DNA from: a virus
Strand: one strand, 5' to 3'
IMG/VR virus record: IMGVR_UViG_3300025137_000017
Location: 62,001 to 126,000 of that record
Length of the DNA stretch: 64,000 bases
Part shown: piece after piece, positions 18,551-26,539 of the stretch
How positions within the stretch are numbered: position 1 is the first letter of the stretch
How the letters are laid out: every line of letters begins with the position of its first letter
The notes under the pieces: generated by a model
Databases searched by the model: none
Seen by the model: the letters and a program-made list of their open reading frames with translations, nothing else
What the model was told of the DNA's origin: nothing
Position numbers and translations under genes: made by a program

Positions 18551-19225
18551 ATGGGATACAGTAAATATCTAGGTGATGCCGCATCAGTATTATACAATAC
18601 TGAAGGCAACCAAATACAGTCATTTATACCCAGAACTAGATTTAATTTCTGTGTCATTTTAACTCTTGTTGGTACTGATGGTGCTGACAAGAGTCTTTCT
18701 TTAAAGAAAATTTCAGGCGTAACAATGCCTAGTTATTCAACTAGGACACAAACACTAAATCAATATAATAAGAAACGTGTAGTACAAACTGGTGTAGACT
18801 ATCAACCAGTTCAACTTACTGCATATGATGATTCCAGTGGCCAATTTGAAGAGTTCCTTAAAAGCTATAGTAGATATTATTTCGGACAAACACTTACAGT
18901 AGATGATGCAAGTTCATTTGATTATGATTTACTTAATGATTCATTTTCTAGTACTAGTGGGTACAGCCAAGCAGGTCTAAAAATAAGAGATACTAAAAAC
19001 TTTATTAAAAATATGAGAATCATTAGAACGTCTAGTCCAGAAGACGTTAATGTTATTACAATATATAATCCTTTTATACAGAGCATTACACCAGATGCAC
19101 TAAGTTACACAGAAAGTACACCAGTTAGTTATAGCCTAAGTTTCATGTATGAAGGTTTTGATATAAGATCTGGAACCCAATCCCAAGATTTCTTTAACGA
19201 ATTTTACCAACTAGCTAACGACTAA
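18551..19225 (+). CDS. tail tube-fold protein (gp19/gp54-like)
   Basis: 224 residues. Reads like a diverged tube-fold protein: RTRFNFCVILTLVG, an ISGVTMPSYSTRT segment matching the gp19 loop position, YQPVQLTAYDDSSGQFEEFLKSY, and a final NPFIQSITPDALSYTESTPVSYSLSFMYEG that resembles the end of T4 gp54, the tube initiator. Twelve bases after gp19, so likely co-expressed. Either a second tube protein or the tube initiator/terminator; sequence reading alone does not separate these. Confidence 0.65.
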   Translation: MGYSKYLGDAASVLYNTEGNQIQSFIPRTRFNFCVILTLVGTDGADKSLSLKKISGVTMPSYSTRTQTLNQYNKKRVVQTGVDYQPVQLTAYDDSSGQFEEFLKSYSRYYFGQTLTVDDASSFDYDLLNDSFSSTSGYSQAGLKIRDTKNFIKNMRIIRTSSPEDVNVITIYNPFIQSITPDALSYTESTPVSYSLSFMYEGFDIRSGTQSQDFFNEFYQLAND

Positions 19226-19233
19226 ATAATGTT

Positions 19234-19686
19234 ATGGTTGCAAAGTTTAATCAAGGAGTTTATACTCTCACTAACCCTAAAAAGTATATAGGTAAAAGTC
19301 AGCCTAGATATCGTAGTGGTTGGGAATTAGCAGTATTTAGAATGTGTGATGCACACCCAAGTATAGTAGCCTGGGGTAGCGAGACACATAGGATACCCTA
19401 TAAGAATCCGTTAACAGGAAAGAATACAAACTATGTTCCTGATCTATTGTTGGTATATAATGATAGAAAAAACGAACGCCATGCAGAGATTGTTGAGATT
19501 AAACCAAGTAAACAAATATTAGGTGAAGCAAAGACACAGGATCAAATGGCGGCGGCTGTTGTTAATCATGCTAAATGGGAGGCCGCTAGAGCTTGGTGTA
19601 AAAGCCAAGGATTAGGCTTTAGAGTTATTACTGAAAATGAGATTTTTAATAAACCTCAAACCTCGAAACGAAGGAAGAAGAAATGA
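19234..19686 (+). CDS. gp4: head completion protein gp4-like (TnsA-like nuclease fold)
   Basis: 150 residues. RYRSGWELAVFRMCDAHPSIVAWGSETHRIPYKNP, read in parts, matches T4 gp4 (head completion; YRSSWELK, HPNVLKWSSE). E-x-n(15)-PDLLLVY...EIVEIKP gives the PD-(D/E)xK-like set of TnsA endonucleases. In T4 it is needed for finished heads to join tails. A basic tail (SKRRKKK) may contact DNA. Overlaps the next gene by 4 bases (ATGA). Confidence 0.85.
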   Translation: MVAKFNQGVYTLTNPKKYIGKSQPRYRSGWELAVFRMCDAHPSIVAWGSETHRIPYKNPLTGKNTNYVPDLLLVYNDRKNERHAEIVEIKPSKQILGEAKTQDQMAAAVVNHAKWEAARAWCKSQGLGFRVITENEIFNKPQTSKRRKKK

Positions 19687-20225
19687 CAAAAAAATTAGAA
19701 GAAGAATTTAACTTACCACCTATTGAAGATATTTCATTATTTGGTGAAGAGTCTATACCTATTGAATCTGGTGAACCAACCATTGAAGCTTCAAAGCAAG
19801 ACATAGCATTAACACAAGGTACATTAGAAGTAACCCAACGTATAGATAGTGCTTTACCAATAGTACAGGGTTTAGAACAATTAGATAGAGAAATGGACGA
19901 GTATGCTGTAAAGGCAATGAGTACATTTGAGGACTTGGTTGATCTAGGTAAAAATGTTGAGGATAGACATGCGGCTCCTATATTTGATAGTGCAGCCAAA
20001 ATGATAACGGCGGCTTTACAGGCAAAACAGGCTAAAATGGATAAAAAGATGAAGATGATAGAATTACAAATGCGTAAAGCAAAGTTAGATCTTGATACCC
20101 GTAAGGTAGATGCTAGTCTAGAAGGCAAAGAAGATGCTCCCGAAGAGATTGAGGGCAAGTTTATTGGAGATCGTAGCAGTATGTTAGCCGAGATCATGAA
20201 TAAATTGAATGAAAACGATAAATAA
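19683..20225 (+). CDS. gp16: terminase small subunit gp16-like
   Basis: 180 residues, acidic N terminus (EEEFNLPPIEDISLFG), then two long helices (MDEYAVKAMSTFEDLVDLGKNVE; a Lys/Met-rich coiled coil near residues 110-145). This layout fits marine T4-like gp16, which binds DNA as a ring and loads the gp17 motor. Position after gp4 agrees; gp17 itself lies about 5 kb downstream, separated by cargo genes. Start overlaps gp4 (ATGA). Confidence 0.75.
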   Translation: MTKKLEEEFNLPPIEDISLFGEESIPIESGEPTIEASKQDIALTQGTLEVTQRIDSALPIVQGLEQLDREMDEYAVKAMSTFEDLVDLGKNVEDRHAAPIFDSAAKMITAALQAKQAKMDKKMKMIELQMRKAKLDLDTRKVDASLEGKEDAPEEIEGKFIGDRSSMLAEIMNKLNENDK

Positions 20226-20243
20226 TAGTAGCGGAGAAATGTT

Positions 20244-20750
20244 ATGAAATCTTATAAAGAATATCTAAAAGAATCAAAACAATCTTATAAGTTTCGTGTG
20301 AAATTAGCTCAAGAGCTTTCGGATGAACAAATAGATAAGATTGAACGTCATCTTGGAAAGTATGATGTAAAGAGCGTAAGTGCTCCTAAAAAATTAATGC
20401 TACAAAGCACACCCTATGATTTTCCTACCCTACGTGGATATGAAATTATTGTTATGGAATTTGAAACAGACAGAGTTGCAAGTGCCTATCAAATACAGGT
20501 GGAGCTCAGTAATTTGTTGGGTCTGGGAGAGGGTCTAATGAAAGTTCGCAGTGAGCATGAACCATTAGAAAAGCAAGAACAATCAGCATTGGAAGGTTCG
20601 GATAAAGATGCCGAAGCCCTACTTGCAGATGGTAACTATAGTGAAGCTGAAAAAATTGACGGCAAAGATTACTATGGTGACAAGTACAACACTAAGTTCG
20701 TACAGGAATTACTAGCTCTCCGAAAAACTAAAGAGAAGGAAAGCAAATGA
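20244..20750 (+). CDS. hypothetical protein with capsid-targeting-like N terminus
   Basis: 168 residues. The first residues, MKSYKEYLKES, resemble the capsid-targeting sequence of T4 internal head proteins (MKTYQEFIAEA). The middle (FRVKLAQELSDEQIDKIERHLGKYDV) looks like a small alpha/beta ferredoxin-like domain; the C-terminal third is acidic and disordered. This suggests an internal or core protein packed with the head, but that is an inference. Overlaps the next gene by 4 bases. Confidence 0.65.
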   Translation: MKSYKEYLKESKQSYKFRVKLAQELSDEQIDKIERHLGKYDVKSVSAPKKLMLQSTPYDFPTLRGYEIIVMEFETDRVASAYQIQVELSNLLGLGEGLMKVRSEHEPLEKQEQSALEGSDKDAEALLADGNYSEAEKIDGKDYYGDKYNTKFVQELLALRKTKEKESK

Positions 20751-21853
20751 GCGACTTAGACAGAATTTTAAAACTATCTGGTTTAGTACAAGGCAATGGC
20801 TTTGAAGCACCAGTACAAGAGGGCAAGATGTCCGATTTAGATATTGATGCACAAGACAATAGCAGAGAAGCCTTTATTGAAATGCATTCAAGTACATTAG
20901 GCGGCGCAGAAGCAGCCGGAAAATTTTGGGACGATTCTAAAGAATCAAGAGAAGTAAATGAAGGACCAAGTGTACCATTAAAGAAGTATAGTAATAGTGG
21001 TGACTCACAAGGCAAACATGATATGAAAAAACCAAAACATGATGGTTCACCTGATGATACTTACAGTTCAGCACCAATACAGGATCGAAGACGAGATGCA
21101 TCAAAGGATAGACCAGGTCCTAAATCCACACCAACATATCCAAATAGTGGCGACTCACAGGGCAAACATGATATGAAGGTACCAACAGATTACGGTAGTG
21201 ATACTTATAGTTCAGCACCAATACAGAAACGAAGACGCGATAAATCAAAAGATAGAACAACAGAAGCAGTAGGTTCCTTTGCAGAACCAATGTATGATTT
21301 ATGTGATGAAGTAGGTTGTGATCCAGATCATCCAATATTTGCAGAACTAATTAGATATTTAGATGGTGATACTATTAAAGACTTTGTAGACGAATATCGT
21401 AGAGTTAATGACTATGGCAATGGACTAGAGCCTGATAACATTAATGCTGGTGCATATGAGTCAGAGGTTACTGAAGAGCCAGTACAAGAAGCTGAAGGCA
21501 ATAGAACAATAGAAGTCAACAAAGACATTCAACTAGCAGGCGATAGCATCTGGGATAAACGCAATGAAAACATGACACAAATGGTTCATGTTAAAGAAAT
21601 TGAAATTTATGAAGATGAAGATGGTTATCTAAGTGTTACAGTTGAACATGATGGACCTTGGGAAATTTATACTGACACAGCATTTCCAGAAGCAATTAGT
21701 GAATTATGTGATTGTGATCTTGACTGGTCAGAACAAGGAATGCAAGACGAAGGAATGGCACACCTTGAAGGCGAATTAATGGAAGCATACGAAAGTAAGG
21801 GTTCTATTAGCGAAACATTTCATACAGAACTTATGAGAGAACTAAAAGACTAA
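20747..21853 (+). CDS. repeat-containing probable virion/core protein
   Basis: 368 residues, acidic. It opens with MSDLDRILKLSGL, close to the MNELERILNLAGV opening of the next gene. An EMHSSTLGG...GKFWDD motif follows near residue 45. Residues about 80-165 hold two copies of a unit of about 42 residues (NSGDSQGKHDMK ... DTYSSAPIQ-x-RRRD). The C-terminal 140 residues look folded and contain VKEIEIYEDEDGYLSVTVEHDG and CDCDLDW. No known family recognised; context between gp16 and gp17 points to a head role. Confidence 0.68.
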   Translation: MSDLDRILKLSGLVQGNGFEAPVQEGKMSDLDIDAQDNSREAFIEMHSSTLGGAEAAGKFWDDSKESREVNEGPSVPLKKYSNSGDSQGKHDMKKPKHDGSPDDTYSSAPIQDRRRDASKDRPGPKSTPTYPNSGDSQGKHDMKVPTDYGSDTYSSAPIQKRRRDKSKDRTTEAVGSFAEPMYDLCDEVGCDPDHPIFAELIRYLDGDTIKDFVDEYRRVNDYGNGLEPDNINAGAYESEVTEEPVQEAEGNRTIEVNKDIQLAGDSIWDKRNENMTQMVHVKEIEIYEDEDGYLSVTVEHDGPWEIYTDTAFPEAISELCDCDLDWSEQGMQDEGMAHLEGELMEAYESKGSISETFHTELMRELKD

Positions 21854-21899
21854 CTGTCCACGAGGGTGGTTTTATTGATTTTTAAAGGAGATCAAACAA

Positions 21900-22919
21900 A
21901 TGAATGAACTAGAAAGAATTCTTAATCTAGCAGGAGTAAGTTATGAGGCTCCAAAGAAGATTGAAGAAACAACAGAAATTGCTGAAGATAATCCAAATTA
22001 TGATTCAGCACCGGGTGAAGAAGCTGCGAAGGCGGCAAGAAATAGACGAGATGATGACCAACTAGAACAAGACTACCAGGCTAATAGACAACGTAAAAAA
22101 CGTAGAATCAAAGATCTAATATCCAACAATCCAGCAAGTGAATTTAGTCACATGTATAAAGAAGATGATCTTGATGAAGCACCAAACGAAGGTAACGAAT
22201 TTTCAGGCAATCGTAAGGCGGCTATTGATGCTGGCGAAGACGAGTTTGAAGTAGACGGAAAGAAATATAAAGTCTCCGGAAACAAAAACGAGTCAATCGA
22301 AGAAGACGAAGAGCAACTAGACGAAGAGCAAAGCCAAGCACAAAAAGACGCATTTGCAAAAATGTTAGCTAAGAAAAAAGGCGACAAAAAAGACACAATA
22401 GACCATGAAAAGCAACATGTTAAAGAAGACGATGTTGAAGAAATTGTAGAAGCAGAAGAAGGCAAAATGCCATCCAAAGCAGAAGTAATGAAATGTTGTG
22501 AAGACGGAATGAGTGAAGCAGAGATTTGTAAAAAGTATCCAGATTGTGATCAAGAAAAACTTAAAGAGATGTGTAAAGATTGCAAAGCGGAAATGAACGA
22601 TGTAAAAGAATCATTAGAGGTTGTTGAAGAATCACCTACAATGGACACTACACAGTTAATTACATTACTTAAAAACTCAGGTATTAGTGAAGATCAGATT
22701 GCTAATCGTTTAAAAATAATTGAGGAAGAGTTCGGAAACACTCCAGAAGGCGTTGGTGAAACAGAGCCTACAGTACATGGTAGTGATGACAACTATAACT
22801 TTGCACAAGCAGTAAACCTAAGTCTAAAAAGATATTTGGATGCACATGATATGAAAGTTTCAGTAACAGAGCATACAAAAGAAGATTTAACAGCAAAGTA
22901 TCTAGCTTCTAAGAAGTAA
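21900..22919 (+). CDS. acidic probable virion/core protein
   Basis: 339 residues, highly charged and largely disordered, with a Cys-rich segment (MKCCEDGMSEAEICKKYPDCDQEKLKEMC, read in parts) near residues 195-230 that could bind a metal. Opening MNELERILNLAGV matches the preceding gene. The end (YNFAQAVNLSLKRYLDAHDMKV) looks like a folded helical cap. AAGGAG site precedes the ATG. A weak hairpin (CCAC-GAGG-GTGG then TTTT, 21860-21875) lies in the 46-base gap upstream. Confidence 0.65.
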   Translation: MNELERILNLAGVSYEAPKKIEETTEIAEDNPNYDSAPGEEAAKAARNRRDDDQLEQDYQANRQRKKRRIKDLISNNPASEFSHMYKEDDLDEAPNEGNEFSGNRKAAIDAGEDEFEVDGKKYKVSGNKNESIEEDEEQLDEEQSQAQKDAFAKMLAKKKGDKKDTIDHEKQHVKEDDVEEIVEAEEGKMPSKAEVMKCCEDGMSEAEICKKYPDCDQEKLKEMCKDCKAEMNDVKESLEVVEESPTMDTTQLITLLKNSGISEDQIANRLKIIEEEFGNTPEGVGETEPTVHGSDDNYNFAQAVNLSLKRYLDAHDMKVSVTEHTKEDLTAKYLASKK

Positions 22920-22920
22920 A

Positions 22921-23589
22921 ATGCACGGATTAAACTATTCATTGAATGGTGATATACGAAGATTGAACATTGATTCCAGTAGCAGATGTAATCTATCATG
23001 TCCAGGATGTGGCAGGACAAGAGACATTGCTAATGGAACTAATGGTTCAATTGAAGACATGCCAATGGAATACTTCAAAGCACTGGTACGTCCAGAAAAT
23101 AGAATTACCCAACTAACATATAATTTTGCACTAAGTGATCCTATCTACAGTGGTGTAGTTCTAGATCAACTAGCACATATAAACACATTAGACAATAGAC
23201 CTATTGTCAATTTTAGTACCAATGCGAGTGGTCGTAAACCCAAATGGTGGATTAAATTTGCAGGTCTATTGCGAGAACGAGATAAAGTAGAGTTTGCAAT
23301 TGACGGACTGGAAGATACTAATCACTTATACAGAGTTAATTCAAAATGGGATAGTATTATGTTGGGTGCTAAAACCCTAAGAAAACATTGGAATCCACCG
23401 CCTGGTGGGGGAATGATGTGGCGTTATGTTATATTTGAACATAACTATCATCAAGTAGCTGAAGCAAAAAAACTAGCAATTGAACTAGGCTTTAATAGAT
23501 TTAGGCCTGTTGTAGGGGATAAAAGAACACCCCAACATATGCGATTAAAAAGTAGAACTTGGGAAGAGATAGAACATGATCTATCCTAA
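22921..23589 (+). CDS. radical SAM protein
   Basis: 222 residues. The cluster motif CNLSCPGC (C-x3-C-x2-C) lies near residues 24-31 after IDSSSRCN, so it should bind a [4Fe-4S] cluster and cleave S-adenosylmethionine. Later strands (IVNFSTNASGR, VEFAIDGLEDTNHLYRVN) fit the TIM-barrel of peptide- or sugar-modifying members. It starts 2 bases after the previous stop. The downstream ORF, in the +1 frame with a 14-base overlap, carries a SPASM-like Cys set, so this may be the N-terminal half of one enzyme. Substrate unknown. Confidence 0.85.
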   Translation: MHGLNYSLNGDIRRLNIDSSSRCNLSCPGCGRTRDIANGTNGSIEDMPMEYFKALVRPENRITQLTYNFALSDPIYSGVVLDQLAHINTLDNRPIVNFSTNASGRKPKWWIKFAGLLRERDKVEFAIDGLEDTNHLYRVNSKWDSIMLGAKTLRKHWNPPPGGGMMWRYVIFEHNYHQVAEAKKLAIELGFNRFRPVVGDKRTPQHMRLKSRTWEEIEHDLS

Positions 23590-23896
23590 ATGCAAACATA
23601 AAGAAAAACAAGTACCTGCTGTTAGATATGATGGCTATGTGGTTCCTTGTTGTCACTTCGGAAACTGGAATGATATTGAAGTATTCAGAGAACGCATGGG
23701 AGATCTTGTGGAAACAATGCATATAACTAATGGTACTCTAGATGAAATTAATAATAGTCTAGCTTGGAAGTTTATTGAAGATAGTTTTGATAATGAACCA
23801 TTTGCTAGATGTGTTCAACATTGTAGTGATCCAGAAAACTACAAAAAAACTAAAAGTAATGTAGGAGCAGACTTTAAAGTAATAAGTTTAGAATAA
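23576..23896 (+). CDS. SPASM-like C-terminal partner of radical SAM
   Basis: 106 residues with MIYPKCKHKEKQVPA, then VVPCCHFGN and a late FARCVQHCSDPENYK. Cysteines spaced in this way are typical of SPASM/twitch auxiliary cluster domains, which in known enzymes follow the radical SAM barrel on the same chain. Here the frame differs from the barrel ORF by one base. Either a genuine split enzyme, a programmed frameshift near 23576-23590, or a sequencing indel. Overlaps the next gene by one base (TAATG). Confidence 0.68.
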   Translation: MIYPKCKHKEKQVPAVRYDGYVVPCCHFGNWNDIEVFRERMGDLVETMHITNGTLDEINNSLAWKFIEDSFDNEPFARCVQHCSDPENYKKTKSNVGADFKVISLE

Positions 23897-24144
23897 TGAT
23901 GGTTTGGGAGACATTTATAATATGCTTGGTATTCTTATTAGTTATCATGGCGGCCATGAGTATAGGCCTCCTGAGAGGCCGACGTGTAAAAGGGAGTTGC
24001 GGTGGTGCTACCGGCGTTTGCTCTGTATGTGGCGAAGACAATGCAAAAGAAAAGATAGTTATCAAAGGTGAAGAACATTTAAAACGTCCTGAGCCAACAC
24101 GTTACGGAACGTGGGAAAGTAAAGGCACAGATGTCGACTTTTGA
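23896..24144 (+). CDS. NqrM-like membrane protein
   Basis: 82 residues: one N-terminal membrane helix (residues about 5-25), then LLRGRRVKGSCGG with Cys35, then Cys42 and Cys45, then a charged tail. NqrM (DUF539), which helps insert iron into the Na+-translocating NADH:quinone reductase, has the same order: helix, basic residues, GSCGG, closely spaced cysteines. Family members I recall have a further Cys after the helix, so one may be missing here. Located right after the radical SAM/SPASM pair. Call from motif only. Confidence 0.6.
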   Translation: MMVWETFIICLVFLLVIMAAMSIGLLRGRRVKGSCGGATGVCSVCGEDNAKEKIVIKGEEHLKRPEPTRYGTWESKGTDVDF

Positions 24145-24266
24145 TAAATATGTAGGTAACGCTTAGGACCCGCTGTTACAGGCGTCAAGGTTACTGTTTA
24201 TCCTTAAGGACATGGTTCGCTACTCTTGTCTTTTAAAAAACAGACTTTTAACAGATAAATATTAAT
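24143..24266 (+). other. intergenic segment with unusual composition and possible RNA structure
   Basis: About 120 bases between two genes. It begins with a late-like box (GATAAATA, 24143-24150) and ends with another (24254-24261) just before the next ATG. Between them the sequence is richer in G and C than its surroundings and has complementary pieces: GTAAC near 24155 with GTTAC near 24190, the palindrome CCTTAAGG, GACA with TGTC, and GTCTTTT/AAAACAGAC followed by TTTT. It is not a tRNA. No protein is evident. Confidence 0.4.
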
Positions 24267-24950
24267 ATGAATAAATTATTTGCATTTGGTTGTAGTATGA
24301 CAAGAGGAGATGCATTAGATGATATATGGGATTTCGAACTCAAGCAGACAGATCCAGATGCAGGTCCAAGTAAATATTCCTGGCCACAAATCCTAGCAAA
24401 CAATATGAATTTAGATTGTGTTAACTTAGGAGAAAGTGGTGCTAGTAATAAACAGATTTGGTATAGATTGGTAACTACACATATGACAGAAGTCGATATA
24501 GCATTTGTACAATGGACATCAGTAAATAGATGGTGTGTACTAAATGATGACAAAATACAACAGATTAATTCATTTCGTACAAGCAAACAATCCCTAGCAT
24601 ATTATGGGAATCTACACACTGATATTGATTCAGACTATGATGCAAATTTAAGAATGAGTCATGCAGATTATCATGCTAAAAGTATTGGGGTTAAGTTATA
24701 TCATCTAACATTTGATAAATCAAGTCTATCCGATAACTTACCTTTTAATACAACAGAAACACTTAATAGTGATTTACATGAACTTCAAAGAGATATCCAT
24801 AAAGAATATACAACAGATACACAGGATTTTAATACTGGACACAGCATGACAAGAGGATCTGCCAATGATAAAACTGATAAAAAATTGGGACATCCTTGTG
24901 CTATCACACATAAATTACATGCATACAATCTATACGAGGAGATTTCCTAA
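24267..24950 (+). CDS. SGNH/GDSL-like hydrolase
   Basis: 227 residues. Opens with LFAFGCSMTRGD (block I, Ser10 as candidate nucleophile), then VNLGESGASNKQI (block II/III glycine and asparagine) and a C-terminal GHPCAITHKLHA that could carry the catalytic histidine. Such proteins act as esterases, often on glycans; phage copies are found near virion genes. No ribosome site; a late-like box lies six bases before the ATG, so translation may be leaderless. Its stop overlaps the terminase start by one base. Confidence 0.65.
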   Translation: MNKLFAFGCSMTRGDALDDIWDFELKQTDPDAGPSKYSWPQILANNMNLDCVNLGESGASNKQIWYRLVTTHMTEVDIAFVQWTSVNRWCVLNDDKIQQINSFRTSKQSLAYYGNLHTDIDSDYDANLRMSHADYHAKSIGVKLYHLTFDKSSLSDNLPFNTTETLNSDLHELQRDIHKEYTTDTQDFNTGHSMTRGSANDKTDKKLGHPCAITHKLHAYNLYEEIS

Positions 24951-26500
24951 TGGCAGTAGATACCAAACTAACTAAAACTCCCTATAAGAGAGAAGAATAC
25001 ACAAGTGATCAACTGGTTGAACTTGCCAGGTGTGCGGCTGACCCCAAACACTTTATGCTAAAGTATTGTTATATTCAGCATCCTGTTAAAGGAAGAATGT
25101 TATTTACATTATATGATTATCAAGTTGGACTGGTAGATGTATATCACAATAATAGATACAGTATCAGTATGTTAGCACGACAAACAGGTAAGTCAACCTG
25201 TGCGGCAGGATATCTGTTATGGTATGCTATGTTTAATCCTGATCAAACTATTCTAATCGCGGCTCACAAATACAGTGGTGCCCAAGAGATTATGCAACGT
25301 ATACGATTTGCATACGAACTATTACCTGACTTTATTAGAGCTGGTGTAACTGCTTATAACAAAGGTAGTTTAGAGTTTGATAATGGAAGTCGTATTATTG
25401 CACAAGCAACAACAGACAATACAGGACGTGGTTTGTCTATATCACTAGTATACTTAGACGAGTTTGCATTTGTTAGACCAACTATAGCCCGTGAGTTCTG
25501 GACCTCACTATCGCCTACACTAGCAACAGGTGGTAAATGTATCATTACAAGCACTCCTAATCAGGACGATGATCAATTTGCACAAATATGGAATGAAGCC
25601 CTAAAAAATATTGATGAATTTGGTAATGAAACTACAACAGGCAGGAATGGATTCGCACACTTTTTAGCTAATTGGGAAGTACATCCTGATAGAGATCAAA
25701 AATGGGCAGAATTAGAAGAAGCTAAAATTGGTGAAGAACGATTTAGACGTGAACACAACTGTGAATTTATTGCATTTGATGAAACACTTGTAGACAGTAT
25801 AAGACTAGCAATGATGGAAGGTAAAAACCCATATGCTAAACAAGGACAAGTACGTTGGTATAAGCCTGTAGTTAAAGAAGCAATATACATGATTGGATTA
25901 GATCCTAGTTTAGGTACTGGTGGAGATAATGCGGCTATACAGGTATATGAACTTCCGGGTATGAAACAAGTAGCAGAATGGCAACACAATAAAACACCCG
26001 TTCAACAACAGATTCGTATACTACAACAGATAGGCAATTACCTAGCAGAAGAAGGTGTTAATAAAGATAATGTATACTATAGCATAGAAAATAATACTCT
26101 TGGCGAAGCTGCTCTTGTAATGCTGGAAGAGATTGGTGAAGAGCATTTAGTAGGTACAATGCTAACAGAACCTAAACGTAGAGGAATGGGTAGAATTCGT
26201 AAAGGTTTTACTACAACACACAAAAGTAAAATTGCCGCCTGTGCCAAACTAAAGCATTGGATAGAAAGCGATAGAGTGGAGATTGCTAGTAAGAATCTAC
26301 TTCGTGAGTTAAAGACGTTTGTAGCCAGAGGACAAAGTTTCTCAGCAAAAGAAGGTGAATCTGATGATCTAGTAATGGCACTTATACTTGTTGTTAGAAT
26401 GGCACAAGAAATTACAAAATATGATGACAATGCCTTTGATGCATTAACAGAAATGAATGAAGATGATTACGAAGAACCTATGCCAATGAGCTTTTTATAA
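24950..26500 (+). CDS. gp17: terminase large subunit gp17
   Basis: 516 residues, the DNA-packaging motor. Walker A ARQTGKST at residues 76-83, Walker B VYLDEFAF with D170-E171, coupling segment ITSTPNQDDD, and a C-terminal RNase H-type nuclease starting IGLDPSLGTGGDNAAI with the first metal aspartate near residue 316, then SIENNTLGEAAL and a late SDDLVMAL. Somewhat shorter than T4 gp17 (610). The ATG overlaps the preceding stop (TAATG). Confidence 0.95.
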   Translation: MAVDTKLTKTPYKREEYTSDQLVELARCAADPKHFMLKYCYIQHPVKGRMLFTLYDYQVGLVDVYHNNRYSISMLARQTGKSTCAAGYLLWYAMFNPDQTILIAAHKYSGAQEIMQRIRFAYELLPDFIRAGVTAYNKGSLEFDNGSRIIAQATTDNTGRGLSISLVYLDEFAFVRPTIAREFWTSLSPTLATGGKCIITSTPNQDDDQFAQIWNEALKNIDEFGNETTTGRNGFAHFLANWEVHPDRDQKWAELEEAKIGEERFRREHNCEFIAFDETLVDSIRLAMMEGKNPYAKQGQVRWYKPVVKEAIYMIGLDPSLGTGGDNAAIQVYELPGMKQVAEWQHNKTPVQQQIRILQQIGNYLAEEGVNKDNVYYSIENNTLGEAALVMLEEIGEEHLVGTMLTEPKRRGMGRIRKGFTTTHKSKIAACAKLKHWIESDRVEIASKNLLRELKTFVARGQSFSAKEGESDDLVMALILVVRMAQEITKYDDNAFDALTEMNEDDYEEPMPMSFL

Positions 26501-26509
26501 CTCTAAAGG

Positions 26510-26517
26510 CATAAATA
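26510..26517 (+). promoter_or_regulatory. late promoter
   Basis: GGCATAAATACTATTATAGG lies 22 bases before the GTG start at 26540, after the gp17 stop. Matches the extended late box found at 38045 and 46429. Confidence 0.68.
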
Positions 26518-26539
26518 CTATTATAGGAGAACACTACAC

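Noticed and set aside
24143-24266. tRNA or tmRNA in the gap before the SGNH-like gene
   Set aside because: It has a GGTTCG-like piece but no acceptor, D- or anticodon arms that pair.
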